A DNA stretch of 64,000 bases from Saitoella complicata NRRL Y-17804. Lineage: Eukaryota > Ascomycota > Saitoellomycetes > Saitoellales > Saitoellaceae. The notes beneath the pieces were generated by a model that worked only from the letters and a program-made list of their open reading frames with translations, was not told where the DNA came from and searched no databases. The stretch is taken from NCBI RefSeq assembly GCF_001661265.1, contig NW_017566994.1:620001-684000 (forward strand), read 5' to 3'. The position numbers were made by a program, and so were the translations under genes. Shown here in pieces: positions 1 to 12,034 of this stretch (positions are counted from its first letter, which is position 1; every line of letters begins with the position of its first letter).

Positions 1-1
1 G

Positions 2-424
2 GAGGCGTTGGACAAGTTGAAGGGGGATGATGATGACGATGACATTGATGAGGAGAAGTTGGTGAGGAGTCACCAGGCTGCATACTCGGGTGGCCAGACC
101 GTTGGATCCGGCGGTATCGGAAACGCCGCAGCTTTGCAGACCATGAAGATGCTTATGGGTGGTGGTAGTGGTGGTTCGTCGATGGGCGGAATGGGGGGTA
201 TGGGTGGACAGTCTCAGTCCTCGTTCGTCGGAATGGCAATGGCTCAGGCTGCTAAGTTGTTCGATAACAATGCTGCTCAGGGCAACGTCGCCGGTGGAGC
301 GAACAAGCAAGATGCCATTTCCCAGGCAGCGAAGACGGCTATGAAACTCTACATGAAGAGTCAGATGTCTGGTGGATCTGGTGCTGGTGGAGGCTTGATG
401 AGCATGTTGGGCAAGTTCATGTAA
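2..424 (+). CDS. 3' end of a beta-flanking-type protein (partial)
   Basis: The reading frame is open from the first bases of the window to a TAA at 422-424, so only the C-terminal ~140 residues are present and the start lies outside. The visible part has an acidic run (six Asp in a row), a Gly/Met/Ser-rich low-complexity stretch, and a conserved-looking tail with AQAAKLFD, NKQDAISQAAKTAMKLYMKS and a terminal LMSMLGKFM. This composition matches the fungal proteins annotated as beta-flanking protein, named for lying beside the beta-tubulin gene in aspergilli; their function is unknown. The 3' end faces the TspO gene, 134 bp away. The family assignment rests on memory of the tail motif only. Confidence 0.6.
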   Translation, partial: EALDKLKGDDDDDDIDEEKLVRSHQAAYSGGQTVGSGGIGNAAALQTMKMLMGGGSGGSSMGGMGGMGGQSQSSFVGMAMAQAAKLFDNNAAQGNVAGGANKQDAISQAAKTAMKLYMKSQMSGGSGAGGGLMSMLGKFM

Positions 425-558
425 GGTAGACCCGGCCAGGTAAGATATGTATGATTAGGAATATCTGTGTGGAATATCATTTTTATACCCTTGGGATGAT
501 CGTACACATCAATGCCTTGTCTCCATTGAATGAATGCCATAGATCATCACTCAACAAA

Positions 559-1212
559 TTACTCCTTCTTCCCCTCCTTCGTAAAATTCAACCAATAAAA
601 CCCAGCATTCAAATACGTAGCATACGTCACCCACCCCAAATACGGCACAAGCAACCACCCTGCAACCTCATCAACGGACATCCACTCCCCAACAAGCCAT
701 GCAACACTTCCCCACAAGAGCGTACTATCCGCCAGCGCGACCAACGGCTGGCGAGCACGGAAGAACAGGGGCATCCATGCAAGGTTGAGGAGGAGTTGGA
801 GAGAATAGACGCCCGCGCCGAGGAGAGCTCGGTCGCGGACGGCGAGGTTGGGGGAGGAGAGGCCGGCGGTGAAAGCGCGGTGGGCGGCGTAGCCCATGCT
901 AGCGTATAGGGCTGTCCAGACGGGGCCGAAGGCCCAGCGGGGGGGTTTACCCGGGGGTTGACGGAGTTGGGGGTAAAGATCTTTGACGTGAGCTATGTAT
1001 ACTGTTAGGATTGATCAGATCGGGAAGGTACGGGGAGGCTTACGCATGGTGGAGAAGCCCACGGCTGTACCGACGGCAACGGGGAGGAGGGTTGAAAGCC
1101 ATGGGTTGGCGAGGATGGTAGCGGGTAAGCCGAAGCCAGCTGCAAACCATCAGTCAATTAATCTATCTTCTTGATGGATCGTACGCGTACCGATGAAGTC
1201 TGTGAATGCCAT
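559..1212 (-). CDS. TspO/MBR family membrane protein
   Basis: Three exons on the minus strand (1212-1191, 1139-1044, 992-559) give 183 residues; both introns are 51 nt with GT-AG ends, and all phases fit. The start MAFTDFIAGFGLP precedes the first membrane segment. Diagnostic TspO features are PPRWAFGPVWTALYASMGYA after helix 1 and the Trp-rich LNLAWMPLFF and YLGWVTYATYLNAGFYWLN segments. Length (183) suits the five-helix TspO/peripheral benzodiazepine receptor fold (usually 155-190). Family members bind tetrapyrroles and sterols in mitochondrial outer, ER or bacterial membranes; the role in filamentous fungi is not settled. It is convergent with the beta-flanking gene and runs in the same direction as SIN3 upstream. 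Confidence 0.9.
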
Positions 1213-1411
1213 TGCGGTGGTGTTGTGTTGTACAGTTGACGTTGGAGATGACAAACGTCACCCTACAGCAGCTCATGCACAGGCCCGCGGCCGTTGTCGA
1301 TTGATTAGAAGCCAAGATTTCGAATTCAACAATATAAGAAGAAAAGGAATAAACCGGATATTAACCAAACCGTTCACCGCCCGTCCAATAACAACCAACA
1401 ATTGCAATCCT

Positions 1412-4400
1412 TTATGCATTACCCATCTCGACATCATCCACGGGTACTGGTTCTTCAGCAGCTGCTTCTTCCTCAATCTGAGCTGGAGCACCCGTATTAT
1501 CAAACAACTCTTTCGTCTTTTGTTCACACTCAGCCACCTCTTCGGCAGACAAACCCTTCTTCCATCCATCCGCACTTTCAAGCCTGGCCTTCCATTGGCT
1601 TACTCGTCTCGAACGTGCGGAATCCTGGTTCATCACAGGTGATCGTACTTTCGAACTCCGGATCAAAACGTCTTCCGAGCCTGGTAAGAAGAACACCTTA
1701 TAAGTATTAACACAGATCCGGATTTCCAAACCAGACTTCGACACGCCATCTTCGCCGATAAGCTCCTCGACATCGTCAACGTCGGGAAGATCACGACGCA
1801 AGAAGGGTGGTCGGACGCGTTCGGGTGACACGCCTTCTGTCGGGCTGGACATGACGTAGCTATCGACGTAGTAACGCCATTGTTCCTCGGCTGTGGTCGC
1901 TTCATCAAGGGTCAGGTCGTCCTTGCCAAGTAGCTGAATAGAAAGCTGTCTGGTATGCTCGTTCTGTTCACATGTTAGCAAATATTTATCGAACCATGGA
2001 TAACATGGCATACCCAGTCCATACGGTACGTGTTCTCGTTCGGGCCCAACAAAGTCTCGACCTGAACACGATACACGATCTGCTGTCTTGGCGTAGTCAT
2101 CACCTGCTTGCGGTCCTTCTCAAACAAGCCGATAAGTTCCGAGCCCTTGGCATCAGACACAACAGTAGCGATCTGCTTGACAATGGCAGCGACAACCCTG
2201 TCAACAGTGTAGAGTCTGAAGGCTTTCGTACCATACAGGTAACGCACGCACTCCTCGAAAGTACCCTGCTCCAGATCTCCCTCCATCATCTTCTCGCTCA
2301 GCTTGAGCAACTGGCTGTAGCACGACTCACCGTCGCGGTTAAGCGCCTCCTCCAACTGATCGAGTCGGTTGTGGTTGATGCCGAGTTCGACAGCGATAGC
2401 GTTAGGCTTACGAGCTCTGATATCCGCGGCAGCCTGATCTTCATACTGCTTCAGTGCGTTGAGTCGGTTGTAGAGAATCTGGACGAGCCTGAAGAAGGAG
2501 TAGAGGGTAGAGTTGCCAAAGAGGTTGTAAGTGGTCCTTAGCTTGCCTTGACCAGCCTCTGCCGCCGCACGAGCATCGTCCGAAGTGGCATTCTTGATCC
2601 AGGTCTCCTCAACCTCCTCGGCGGGGATAGCTTCAGTAAGACCCTCGTCTTCGTGATCACCATTCGTAGCTTCGGCGTTCTCGTCGTCAGCTTCAGCATC
2701 CTTCATAAGTTCATCACTGCCACCCAACAGAGAGTTAGGCTCGGGGGTGGATTCCTTGGAAGCAGGGAAGCTGCTGCTGTCCCTGTCCTTCCTACCGCCC
2801 TTACCTGTTCTACCGCGCTTGAGAACGTCCTTGAGGAGGTCGCGTCCACGACCACGAGCTGAAGCGCTAGCGTTAGAGGCAGTGTCATCACCACCATCAT
2901 CCTCCATCTCCTCGTCGTCTTCCATGCTGATAGCGTTACCGATCTTCTCGGCAACTGCCTTGTTCGGCATGCTGAAGAACATGGGAATGAACTGCTTGAC
3001 GAAAGCGTCAATCTTCTCACGGTCACTGGCAGAGACACCGGAGCTGGATCCAAGATATACGGCAATCAGCTTAGCGATGTCAAGGATGACATCCTTATCC
3101 TCAAACACGCTCTGGATCTGGTACCTTGGCCGTATAGCAGCGTTCATGCGGTTAGACTGTTGCTCCTTACGAAGAACCTCAATTTCCGCGATCAGGTTCT
3201 TGGTAGCGACAGTCTTCTTGTCAGTCGCCTTGAAGGTGATACCTTGATGATCCAAACTCTTATAGAAAGATTTAGCCTCAGTATCTCTCCAAACCTTGTT
3301 CCACTCCCTCTGTGCGCGCTTCCATTCCTCATCCTTCAGCTTCAGACGCTTCAAGACGATAGGAACCGCTACAGATGGATTCTCGTGAAGAGCCTCAATC
3401 ACTTCAAGCCCCCTTTCCCGGTCGTAAACCTTCTTGATCACCTTCTGGTAGATACTAACGGATTGTCCGCCGAGACCAGGAGGCAACTTGAAGTGATTGC
3501 GCTCTTCGGGAGACATGTTGGAGATACGCTGAGCGATGGGCTCGAGGAGCTGAATGGTACGAAGGTTAGCCTCAATGTTAAGGTCATACTCATAACGCTC
3601 CTCCTCGATCTTGTGAAGAGCCTCCTCGTACTGATTCTTTCTGTGCGCGACGAAACCGGAGTCTTCAGATGCCCAAGTCGGGTGTGAGACCCACTCGTCA
3701 TTCAGAACCTCCCAGCACATCTCATCACGTCCAGAACAAGGCAGCAACGTCTCCGACTTGGGAAGCTGGCGATAAGACGGACCGTAGGCCTTGCAGGCAG
3801 CGAGGTCAATGCGAGGACCTGGTGTGGGGATGTTCTCAATGATATCATCACGGCCATCATACCCAACAAAGCGCTTGAACCAGTCAATCAGCTCGCGGTT
3901 ACCGCCGATAAATCCCTCGACACGCTCAAGCAACGTGTTCTTGTCCAAGATCTCCTGGCTGAACAGGTTCAAGACCTTCAAGAACTCGTTGTAAGTCTGC
4001 TTGTTGCCGATGTACTTCTTAACGCGGTCGAAGAACGCGAGCTCCTCCGCAGATGCAGATGCCTTCATAGGCGGACCAATCGGCTCTGGTACAGCAGGCG
4101 TGAGCGTCGGGCTAACTTGGGACAAGTCAGCACTGGGCTTGTGATGGTGTTTCGAACGCTTGTTCTGACTCGTGCGGCTCTGAGCAGGCTGAGGCGGCTC
4201 CGCGACCTGGCTGCGCTTCTTCTTGTCCTTCGGCACAGCTGGAGGAGCGAAGTTCCCAACAGGGGGTAAGCGCGCCTGCTGCTGCTGGTGAGCAGCCTGA
4301 TAGGCACCCACCTCAGGCAAGAACTGTTTGAAATCGTCCAACAAATCGGGTTGCCCTCTGAAGAGAATTTGCACCTTCTCGTAGACATCGCCAATGGGCT

Positions 4401-5687
4401 TCTGCTCTTTCTGGTATGTTTGAAGGATTTCCAAAAAGTTCTTGTACGTGTCTGGCTCGTCCGCGAATCGGTTCTTGATCTTGTTCACGTAGTTGATCGC
4501 GTGGTTGAACTCAACAGGTGCCTTCTTCCCATCCGGTGGTCTGGGCCCAGGCTCGTCTTGGTGCCGAGGAGCGCCTGGTCCGTCGTTATAGTCATTGTAC
4601 CCACCCCCACCACCACCACCCTGACGTCCGAAACCACTCGGTTCTTGCCATCCGCTGCTCGGGCCACTTGGGTGCTGCTCGTAGAAGGCAGTACTCTCGC
4701 GGAACGGAGCTCCGCCGGAGGTCGTGGTGGTTCCCATGGGAGTAGTGACGCGAATGTTCGGATCGGAGGGGTCGAAGGATGCCTCAATACGGTAGCCCGG
4801 GGGGAGAAACGTGTTGAAACCCTGGACGAGGTTCGGGTGACCGCGGAACAAAGTTGAAACGCGCTCAATGACGCCCGGTGTATCTATGGATTGCGACTTG
4901 AAGTCCTTCATGATGTCAAGGAACTTGTTGTACACATCTGGCTGTTCTGAAAACTGGATTTTCACCTGATCCAAATATGACAATGCGTCCTTGACGTTGA
5001 GTGGTCGGTAGCCGATGCCGGGGTCACGTGGGGGTCCAGGCATGGGAGGCAGTCCACCCCCAGGAGGCCCAGGTGGTCCTTGAGGACGCGACATATGTGA
5101 TCCGACAGGCTGACCGGAAGAGTTGAGGGAAGGGAGCGACGTCTGTGAAGGGTGAGATCCCATGGGTGGTGCGTCGGGGCCGTGTCCTTGGTGCTGCGGG
5201 GGCCCAGGAGGACCTTGCGAGAGCGACGGAAGACTAAATCCGTTCCCAGGTCCTCCAGGTCCATTCTGTGGTCCATTCTCACCCTGGTTCTGGGAAGTCA
5301 TCATCGATGGGAGCTGAGGAAGGGGCGGCGGGGGTCCCTGCCCACCGTGTTGAGGTCCATAGTAGTGAGCACCGGGTCCAGCTAGCAATAAAAGTCAGCT
5401 AAATGCGTCCTTTTGAGCATAGTTTTCTGATCGCACCTTGTCCTTGCGATGAGGGATTCATCGGATTCGCAGACGCGAGGTTTTGTGGGGGTGGGAGAAC
5501 TGGCGGCGCGTGCTGTTCAGGTCTATATGCCGTGTTAACACCGCAATCCAAGCGCGGAAAGTCTTCAGATGAGACCGGAAACATACCTGAATGGCTGCCC
5601 CATAGACTGATTTGGTGGAGGAGGAAAAGGCTGCCTCTGCTCCTGTTGCGGCGGCTGAGGCCGATATTGGTGATCGCCGTCAGCCAT
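1412..5687 (-). CDS. sin3: SIN3 transcriptional corepressor
   Basis: Four exons (5687-5587, 5522-5437, 5381-2014, 1963-1412) encode 1368 residues. The short first exons code for a Gln/Pro-rich N-terminus starting MADGDHQYRPQ. Three paired amphipathic helix domains lie at about 190-260 (RPLNVKDALSYLDQVK), 351-421 (PVEFNHAINYVNKIKNRF) and 508-575. The histone deacetylase interaction domain is at about 595-700 (YGPSYRQLPKSE onward), followed by the conserved Sin3 C-terminal region. SIN3 is the scaffold of the Rpd3/HDAC complexes in the nucleus; PAH domains bind repressors and the HID binds the deacetylase. An acidic and RGRGR-containing linker sits around residues 880-980. It is tandem with the polo kinase upstream (362 bp between them). 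The domain set is complete, so I expect it to be functional. Confidence 0.97.
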
Positions 5688-6048
5688 GGCTTCAGAATGC
5701 CAAACGTAGACGATTCAGAGGTGCTGTATACAGAGGCAAACCGATCAAGGCCTTCACTTCAAAGCTCTGGGAGAATGTCGTTGCAGAAAGGAGGATAAGG
5801 AATGTCAGGATGCCAGGTGCCGGCCCACTGCGCTCGAGCGAACTGATGCAACGCGCCCTCAGGAACGACAAAGGCACCACAGTCACATGAGGCGGGGTTG
5901 TAAGAGAGATGTATACAAGGTCAAGCGTGAAGTACTTTGTATTATTACAGAGGTAAATATCATAACCAGTAGGGTATTAAGGATGCTCCCAATGAATGCC
6001 CGAACCCATCCCACAAACGCCAATGAATCGTCGATATCAGCCCTCTGA

Positions 6049-8612
6049 TCACCTCTGGCTAACCCCCGCAACCTTCTTCGATTGTTCATCCCACTTCAAA
6101 AGCGTCTCGCTAATAAACTTAATATATCTCGGGACCTCGGGACAGTCTTTCTGCTTCATCGCTTCTGCAACACTCCAGGTGTAGTGACCACTGTTCCGGC
6201 CGCTGATGTAGCGCAGCGTCCTGCCGTGGTCACTCAAGAGCAGCTTCGAATGGTCTTGGAAGAAGTTGCATTGAACATCCCCATTACTCAACCTGAATAG
6301 AATGGCTTGCCTGGCACGAAGGTAATTCTGCAAGAATGGCATGCCAGTGATCTGCTGCTGTTCCCTCCAAGTCATCTCTGACTTCTTCAAGAGCTGCGTC
6401 ATGTAACTCCGGAAATGCGCCAAAAGTGATACCTTCTTCGCCAGGCCATCATCATGTTTCGGGAAATGGTCCAGGTCGAAATTCTCACGAGGCAGAAGCG
6501 CAGGATCCTGGTCGTAAACCGCGTTCTGCCTGATGTAGTCGAAGTGATACTCATCCGCGGCAAGGATGATAGTGGTAGAGTCGTTCCAGTAGACGCCGTA
6601 ACTGCTGTTCAGCAACTGGTAACCAAGGCCATATTTGTCAGAGAAGTCCACCCACTTGGTGATGAATAGTGGCTTCTCCTGACAGACGACATGGAAAGAT
6701 GGTGGCAGGTTGTCTCCATTGCTCTGGTACGCCATGGAAAGGTTCTCAGCGATGAGCCTCATTCCTGTGCTTTCCGTCTTCACAACCGCCGGTTCCCTCT
6801 CTGCTGATACGGACATCGGTGGAGAAACAGCTGTTTGACTCGGCGCAGGTGCAGCCGACATCCTCGACGCCGACCTCGTCCCCGGCCTCGTTGGTGCTCC
6901 AAGTCCAGGCGCTCGTGCTGGGGCGCCCAGTGTTCCCATCCTCCGTGGTTCCCTCTGCTCAGCCTTAACCCGTACCTCCTCCATCGCATTCTCCTCCGAA
7001 AACGGCCCACTGACAGGCTTCTTCGCTGCTCTCAGAGGTGCATCAAGATTCAGTTTCCTGGTACTCCTCGTCATCGTCTTCACATCCTTCTCCTCGTCAT
7101 CCTCCTCAGAAAACGGTCCACTTGCGACCATCCGTTCTGGTCTCAAATTCAGCCTCGTCCTGAGCGCTCTTGACGTGGCCATATGCGCCGCCGCGATCTT
7201 CGCCGTGTTCTTCCTCAAACTTCCCGGTGGGTTTCTCGGGCTCATCTCCGCCGGCAATATTCTCTCCTCCTCCTTAATCGGGGTACCCTCCACGCCCATC
7301 GATCCCATCTTCACCATACCGACAGACTTCCCGGCTTCCCGCGCTACCGTATCGCCGTTGCCGCTGTTCGGTCCAACACCTGCGTCCTGCGCAACGGCGA
7401 GCCAATTCGCACGAGCTCGGGTGCTCGACATCTCTTTCCATGCTGGCTCGACTTCAGTAGCTTCGACGGGAATTGATCTTGGCATGATACCCATATGAAA
7501 CCATACATGATCAGCGATCTCGTCGAGGGAAGGACGGTCTGTCGGATCAGGCGTGAGAAGAGATTCGATAAGGTCCCGCGCTTCCGGTGAGATAGGGTTC
7601 TCCTCCGGGAACTCATACTGGTTCGCCTTGATCTTTCTGTAAATAGCTTTGACGTCCTTGGACTGGAAAGGCGGCTTGCCAACCAGCATAGCATACAAGA
7701 TCACACCAACAGACCACAGATCAGCCTCGAAACTGTGACCCTCCCCAGCACTTCCACTATGGAATAGCACCTCCGGCGCAATGTAGTTTGGTGTTCCACA
7801 GATCGTCTTCTTCCTTTCATCATCACTGACCAACAACGCGGCCAATCCAAAATCTCCAACCTTAAGGTTCATGTTGGCGTCCAAAAACAAGTTACCCAAC
7901 TTCAAGTCGCGGTGAATCACACGACGTCCGTGCATGTATTTGCAGGCGCCGAGGAGCTGAAGGAGGTAGTATCGTGCTTCGGGCTCGGTGAATCGCTTTC
8001 GTTTGCGGAGCATGTCCATGAGGGTTCGGTTTGAGCACATCTCGAGGATGAAGTAGACGTTTGTATCGTCCTCAAAACAGTCGACGAAATTGACGATGTT
8101 TGGGTGGGACATGCTTTGATGTACTTTCATCTCACCGAGTAGCTAAAGAGGCAAGATGTAAGCATATGATCTGAGTTTGAGGCGGCGTCACACACCTTGT
8201 TTTTCGTCTTGGGCGTGTCCAGCGAAGCTTTCGCAACGACTTTGGCTGCATATTGTCGGCCATCTTCGTCGCACACTTCAAAACATCTAGCAAATCCACC
8301 TTCCCCAAGCAGCCCAGATCTTGCATACTCCGTACCCTTCTTCTTATCCCGAATAAATGCTGGTGGTGTGTAACACAGGCTCGAAGGCTTCACATTCTTC
8401 TTCGTAGCCTTCTTTGGCGGTGTACCGGTCGCAGCGACCTTCAACATCTTTGGCGGAGATCTAGGCGGCACTTCTCTTACTGCCGGGATCATTCGTCCTG
8501 GTGCAGCATTTTGCTGATCATGGTATGTAAACATAGACTCCTTCTCCGCCTTGCGAAGCTGCTGTTGTCGGCTCGCACGATAAACATTTGCTGAAAGAGG
8601 TGCAAAAGCCAT
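6049..8612 (-). CDS. plk1: Polo-like kinase (Cdc5/Plo1/PlkA type)
   Basis: Two exons (8612-8196 and 8142-6049; 53-nt intron, phase 0) give 836 residues. The kinase domain spans about 98-355: GEGGFARCFEV glycine loop, YAAKVV lysine, HRDLKLGN catalytic loop, DFGLA, and an activation loop ending KKTICGTPNYIAPE. Two polo boxes follow at about 630-695 (FHVVCQEKPLFITKWVDF onward) and 710-805 (FRLSNGDVQCNFFQDHSKLL), the phosphopeptide-binding module that defines the family. The linker of about 260 residues is Pro/Ser/Arg-rich. Family members control mitotic entry, spindle poles and cytokinesis. The splice junction (KTKNK | LLGEMKVH) falls where the family has KTKTKLLSEI, which supports the intron. 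It is divergent from TOP1. Confidence 0.97.
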
Positions 8613-9348
8613 CGAAGGTGGGATGATTTGTAGGCGATGTCAATGCGACTTACAGCAAGAGCATATACAAGAGAGCGACGTTGGAATGAGCTGGATCGAC
8701 CTTTGAACCCGGTTTGGTTATGGAGCGTGTACTCTTTGCCGGCCGTAGTAGAACTGCTTTGTTTACTTTTACGCCGGCGTTGCTATGTGGGCCTGCATGC
8801 TCATGCAGGTGACATGCCCCGCTGAAACGACAGCGAGACGGGAGGTGTATGAACGAAGGAGGCCAGGAGTCGGCAACCACCGAAGAGGATGTCTGTTCTT
8901 GGAGAGCTGCAGTGATTCAGGAGTGTGTGTTTGCCTTGGATGCAATAGGCTGGCAGTAATGATGGCGTATAGGTATGATTTCATATCACGCTTTCTCGAG
9001 CTTCCTCGTCGATTCTGGCCTCGATTGAACAGCCCAGTATGTCAGGAGCAGTCAGACGCATGCGCATTCTTCAAATTGTAGTTCTTCACCTCGAACACTC
9101 TATGTAGTATCCTTTGTCATCGGCAATACTATGCAGTCCGCAGCTTCGTGACGTGTTCTCTGTGTTCTCGAACACGCGCGCGCGGCAGACTGACGTCCTT
9201 GCAATTGAGGTGGCAATCAGGGAAAAATCGACTAAGTCCCTTCCCCAAGCACCTGAAAAAGGGACTTAGCGAAATTCGCGTCCAAGTCCCCCATACACGT
9301 CCACCAGAACACCTCCTTCAATACCTTACACCACTAAATACTGCCCGA
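8613..9348. promoter_or_regulatory. Divergent intergenic region, polo kinase / TOP1
   Basis: This 736-bp interval separates two diverging genes and must hold both promoters and 5' leaders. A near-palindromic alternating run (ACACGCGCGCGCGGC) lies at about 9172-9186, and a C/A-rich leader precedes the TOP1 ATG. No ACGCGT box is visible on the polo kinase side. The short open frames here have no family signal. Confidence 0.5.
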
Positions 9349-12034
9349 ATGTCTTCCAGCGACGAAGACATTCCTCTCGCTATCCGGAGGAAGCAAAATC
9401 CTCCCAAAGTCGACGATGCTGGTGTGTACCCTAATGACGTCCCACGCGCGTCCACGTCGCGTTACCCCGATGGACACAGTATACTGATTCTGGTAAACAG
9501 CCGCAGATGCTCCTGTCAGCTCCAAAGTCCACTCGAAAGCTACAATTCCGAAGTCCCTTGACGATGAAGTCGATGCCGAGCAGCAGCCATTGCCTAAAAA
9601 GCGGCAACCGCCCATCTCCAACGTCAAGACCGCTTTGACCGGGACCGACTCTTCCAAGCGTAATGCGGCCTCTAGTGACAGCGAAGAAGACATCCCACTC
9701 TCTAAGCGTCAGAAGACTACCAAGGCTGTCAAGTCTGAGCCGAAATCCGACTCTGAGGACGACGTTCCTCTTGCCAAGCGTGCGGCTGCTAAGCGTTCTG
9801 CACCCACCAAGTCCATGAAAGAAGAATCCGATTCCAGTGACTTGAGTGATGCAGAGTCTGTCAATTCCGCGCCGAAGAAGAAGAAGGCTGCTCCTAAGAG
9901 GAAGGCCGTGAAGGATGATAGTGACTCCGACTCCGACACTCCCCTCGCCAAGCGCTCACCTGCGAAGAAGGCTGCCGTCAAGAAGGAGCCCACTCCTAAA
10001 GCTGCACCGAAGAAGCGCATGACCAAGGCTGAGAAGCTCAAGAGCGAGGAAGCTGCTGCGAATAGTTCGCCTGCCCCGAGTTCTGATATCAAGGATGAGG
10101 ACGAGGAGGAGTACAAGTGGTGGGAGGCTCAGAACAACGACGGAAGTGTCAAGTGGACTACTTTGGAGCATTCTGGTGTTCTGTTCCCGACGCCCTACGA
10201 GCCTTTGCCGAGTCATGTCAAGATGAAGTATAATGGAAAGCCTATTGATCTTCATCCCGACGCGGAGGAGGTTGCCGGTTTCTTCGCTGCCATGATTGAG
10301 ACTGACCACGCCCGCAACCCAACTTTCGTCAAGAACTTCTTTGGCGACTTCCAGGCTGTCATCAAGAAGTCTGGAGGAGCCAAGTCCGCTGGACAGAAGG
10401 TCAGCATCGACAAATTCGAGAGCTGCGACTTCAGACCTATGTTTGAGTACTTCGAAAAAAAGAAGGAGGAAAAGAAGGCAATGACCAAAGAGGAGAAGAA
10501 AGTAGCTAAGACTGAAAAGGACAAGCAGGAGGAAAGGTACAAGTTCTGCCTGCTTGACGGTCGCAAGGAGAAGGTCGGTAACTTCCGTATCGAGCCTCCT
10601 GGTTTGTTCCGTGGACGTGGTGAGCACCCTAAGACGGGTAAGCTCAAGCAGCGTGTCATGCCCGAGCAGATCACGATCAACATTGGCAAGAACGCGCCTG
10701 TCCCTACTCCTCCCGAAGGCCACAGCTGGAAGGAGGTGAGGCACGACAACACCGTCACCTGGCTCGCTACGTGGAATGAGAACGTCAACAACAATGTCAA
10801 GTACGTTTTCCTTGCTGCTGGATCTTCTCTCAAGGGCCAGTCCGACTTGAAGAAGTTCGAGAAGGCGCGCAAGCTTAAGGACCACATCAAACAGATTCGG
10901 AAGGATTACACGAGTGACCTTCGTGACAAGCATATGGCCATTCGTCAGCGTGCTACTGCCATGTATCTCATCGACAAGTTCGCGTTGCGTGCTGGTAACG
11001 AGAAGGGTGATGATGAGGCTGACACCGTTGGTTGTTGTTCGCTCCGTTTCGAGCATGTTACCTTGACGCCTCCGAACAAGGTTGCTTTCGATTTCTTGGG
11101 TAAGGACAGTATCCGCTACTACAATGAGGTCGAGGTGGACGAGCAGGTATTCAAGAACCTGAAGATCTTCAAGAAGGCGCCGAAGACGGAGGGCGATATG
11201 CTTTTCGACCGGTTGAACACTACTCAGCTCAACAAGCACTTGGGAAGTCTTATGGACGGGCTGTCTGCCAAGGTCTTCCGTACCTACAACGCTTCTCACA
11301 CTTTCCAGGAACAGTTGAAGAGCACGCCCAAGAATGCTTCGGTCGCCGATAAGATCTTGGCGTACAACCGTGCGAACCGCATGGTTGCCATCTTGTGTAA
11401 CCACCAGAAGTCCGTTAGCAAGAACCACGGACAGATGATGGAGAAGATGACTGACAAGATTCGTGCGCTGAAGTATCAAAAGATCAGGTGTAAGCGTCAG
11501 ATCCTGGCTCTTGACCCGAAGCTGAAGAAGAAGAGGTCCGAATTGATTGAGTATGATTCCGACATCGATGATGAATGGATTAAGGCTCACCAGAAGGACT
11601 TGGTGGAGAAGGAGAAGGAGAAGATCAGCAAGAAGTTCGCTAAGGAAAACGAGGCGTTGCTTGCTGAGGACAAGAAGCCGATGAAGGACTCCGAGTTGGA
11701 GGAGAGGTTGGCTGCCGCCGGCGCCTTGGCCGAGGAGTTTGAGGAAGAGAACAAGACTGGTATTCTTGAGCCTAAGTCCAAGTCTGCTACTGTCGAGAAG
11801 CTCGACCAGCAGATTCAGAAGCTGGATGAGAGGATTTTGGTTGAGAAGACGCGTGTGACGGACAAGGAGGAGAACAAGGAGACTGCGTTGGGTACGTCCA
11901 AGTTGAACTACATCGATCCCAGGTTGTCTTATGCTTGGTGTGCCAAGTACGATGTGCCGATTGAGAAGATCTTTGCGGCTACGTTGAGGGAGAAGTTCAA
12001 GTGGGCTCAAGTTGATGCGGATTGGGTGTTCTAA
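9349..12034 (+). CDS. TOP1: DNA topoisomerase I (type IB, eukaryotic)
   Basis: Two exons (9349-9421, 9501-12034; 79-nt intron) encode 868 residues starting MSSSDEDIPLAIRRKQN. The N-terminal ~230 residues are a charged, Lys/Ser/Asp-rich nuclear domain with repeated DSEEDIPLSKRQK-like units (SDSEDD.PLAKR). The core follows from about YKWWEAQNNDGSVKWTTLEH. The conserved core arginine helix (LRAGNEK), VFRTYNASHTFQEQL and NHQKSVSKNHG are present, then a coiled linker. The active-site tyrosine is Tyr828 in KLNYIDPRLSYAWC, which forms the 3'-phosphotyrosyl intermediate. Enzymes of this family relax supercoils ahead of polymerases. Splicing G|CC restores the frame exactly. The N-terminal SDxEDxPLxKR motif recurs about five times. 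Confidence 0.98.

Noticed and set aside
5612-5890. 92-codon plus-strand frame over the SIN3 start
   Set aside because: Overlaps SIN3 exon 1 in antisense; the basic composition looks interesting but nothing recognisable, and the SIN3 frame explains the sequence.
8785-9081. 98-codon frame between the polo kinase and TOP1
   Set aside because: No signal peptide, domain or splice structure; fits random expectation in a promoter region.
9956-12010. 684-codon minus-strand frame opposite TOP1
   Set aside because: Leu/Arg-rich shadow of a highly expressed-type coding sequence; no domain, and the plus frame is a complete topoisomerase I.
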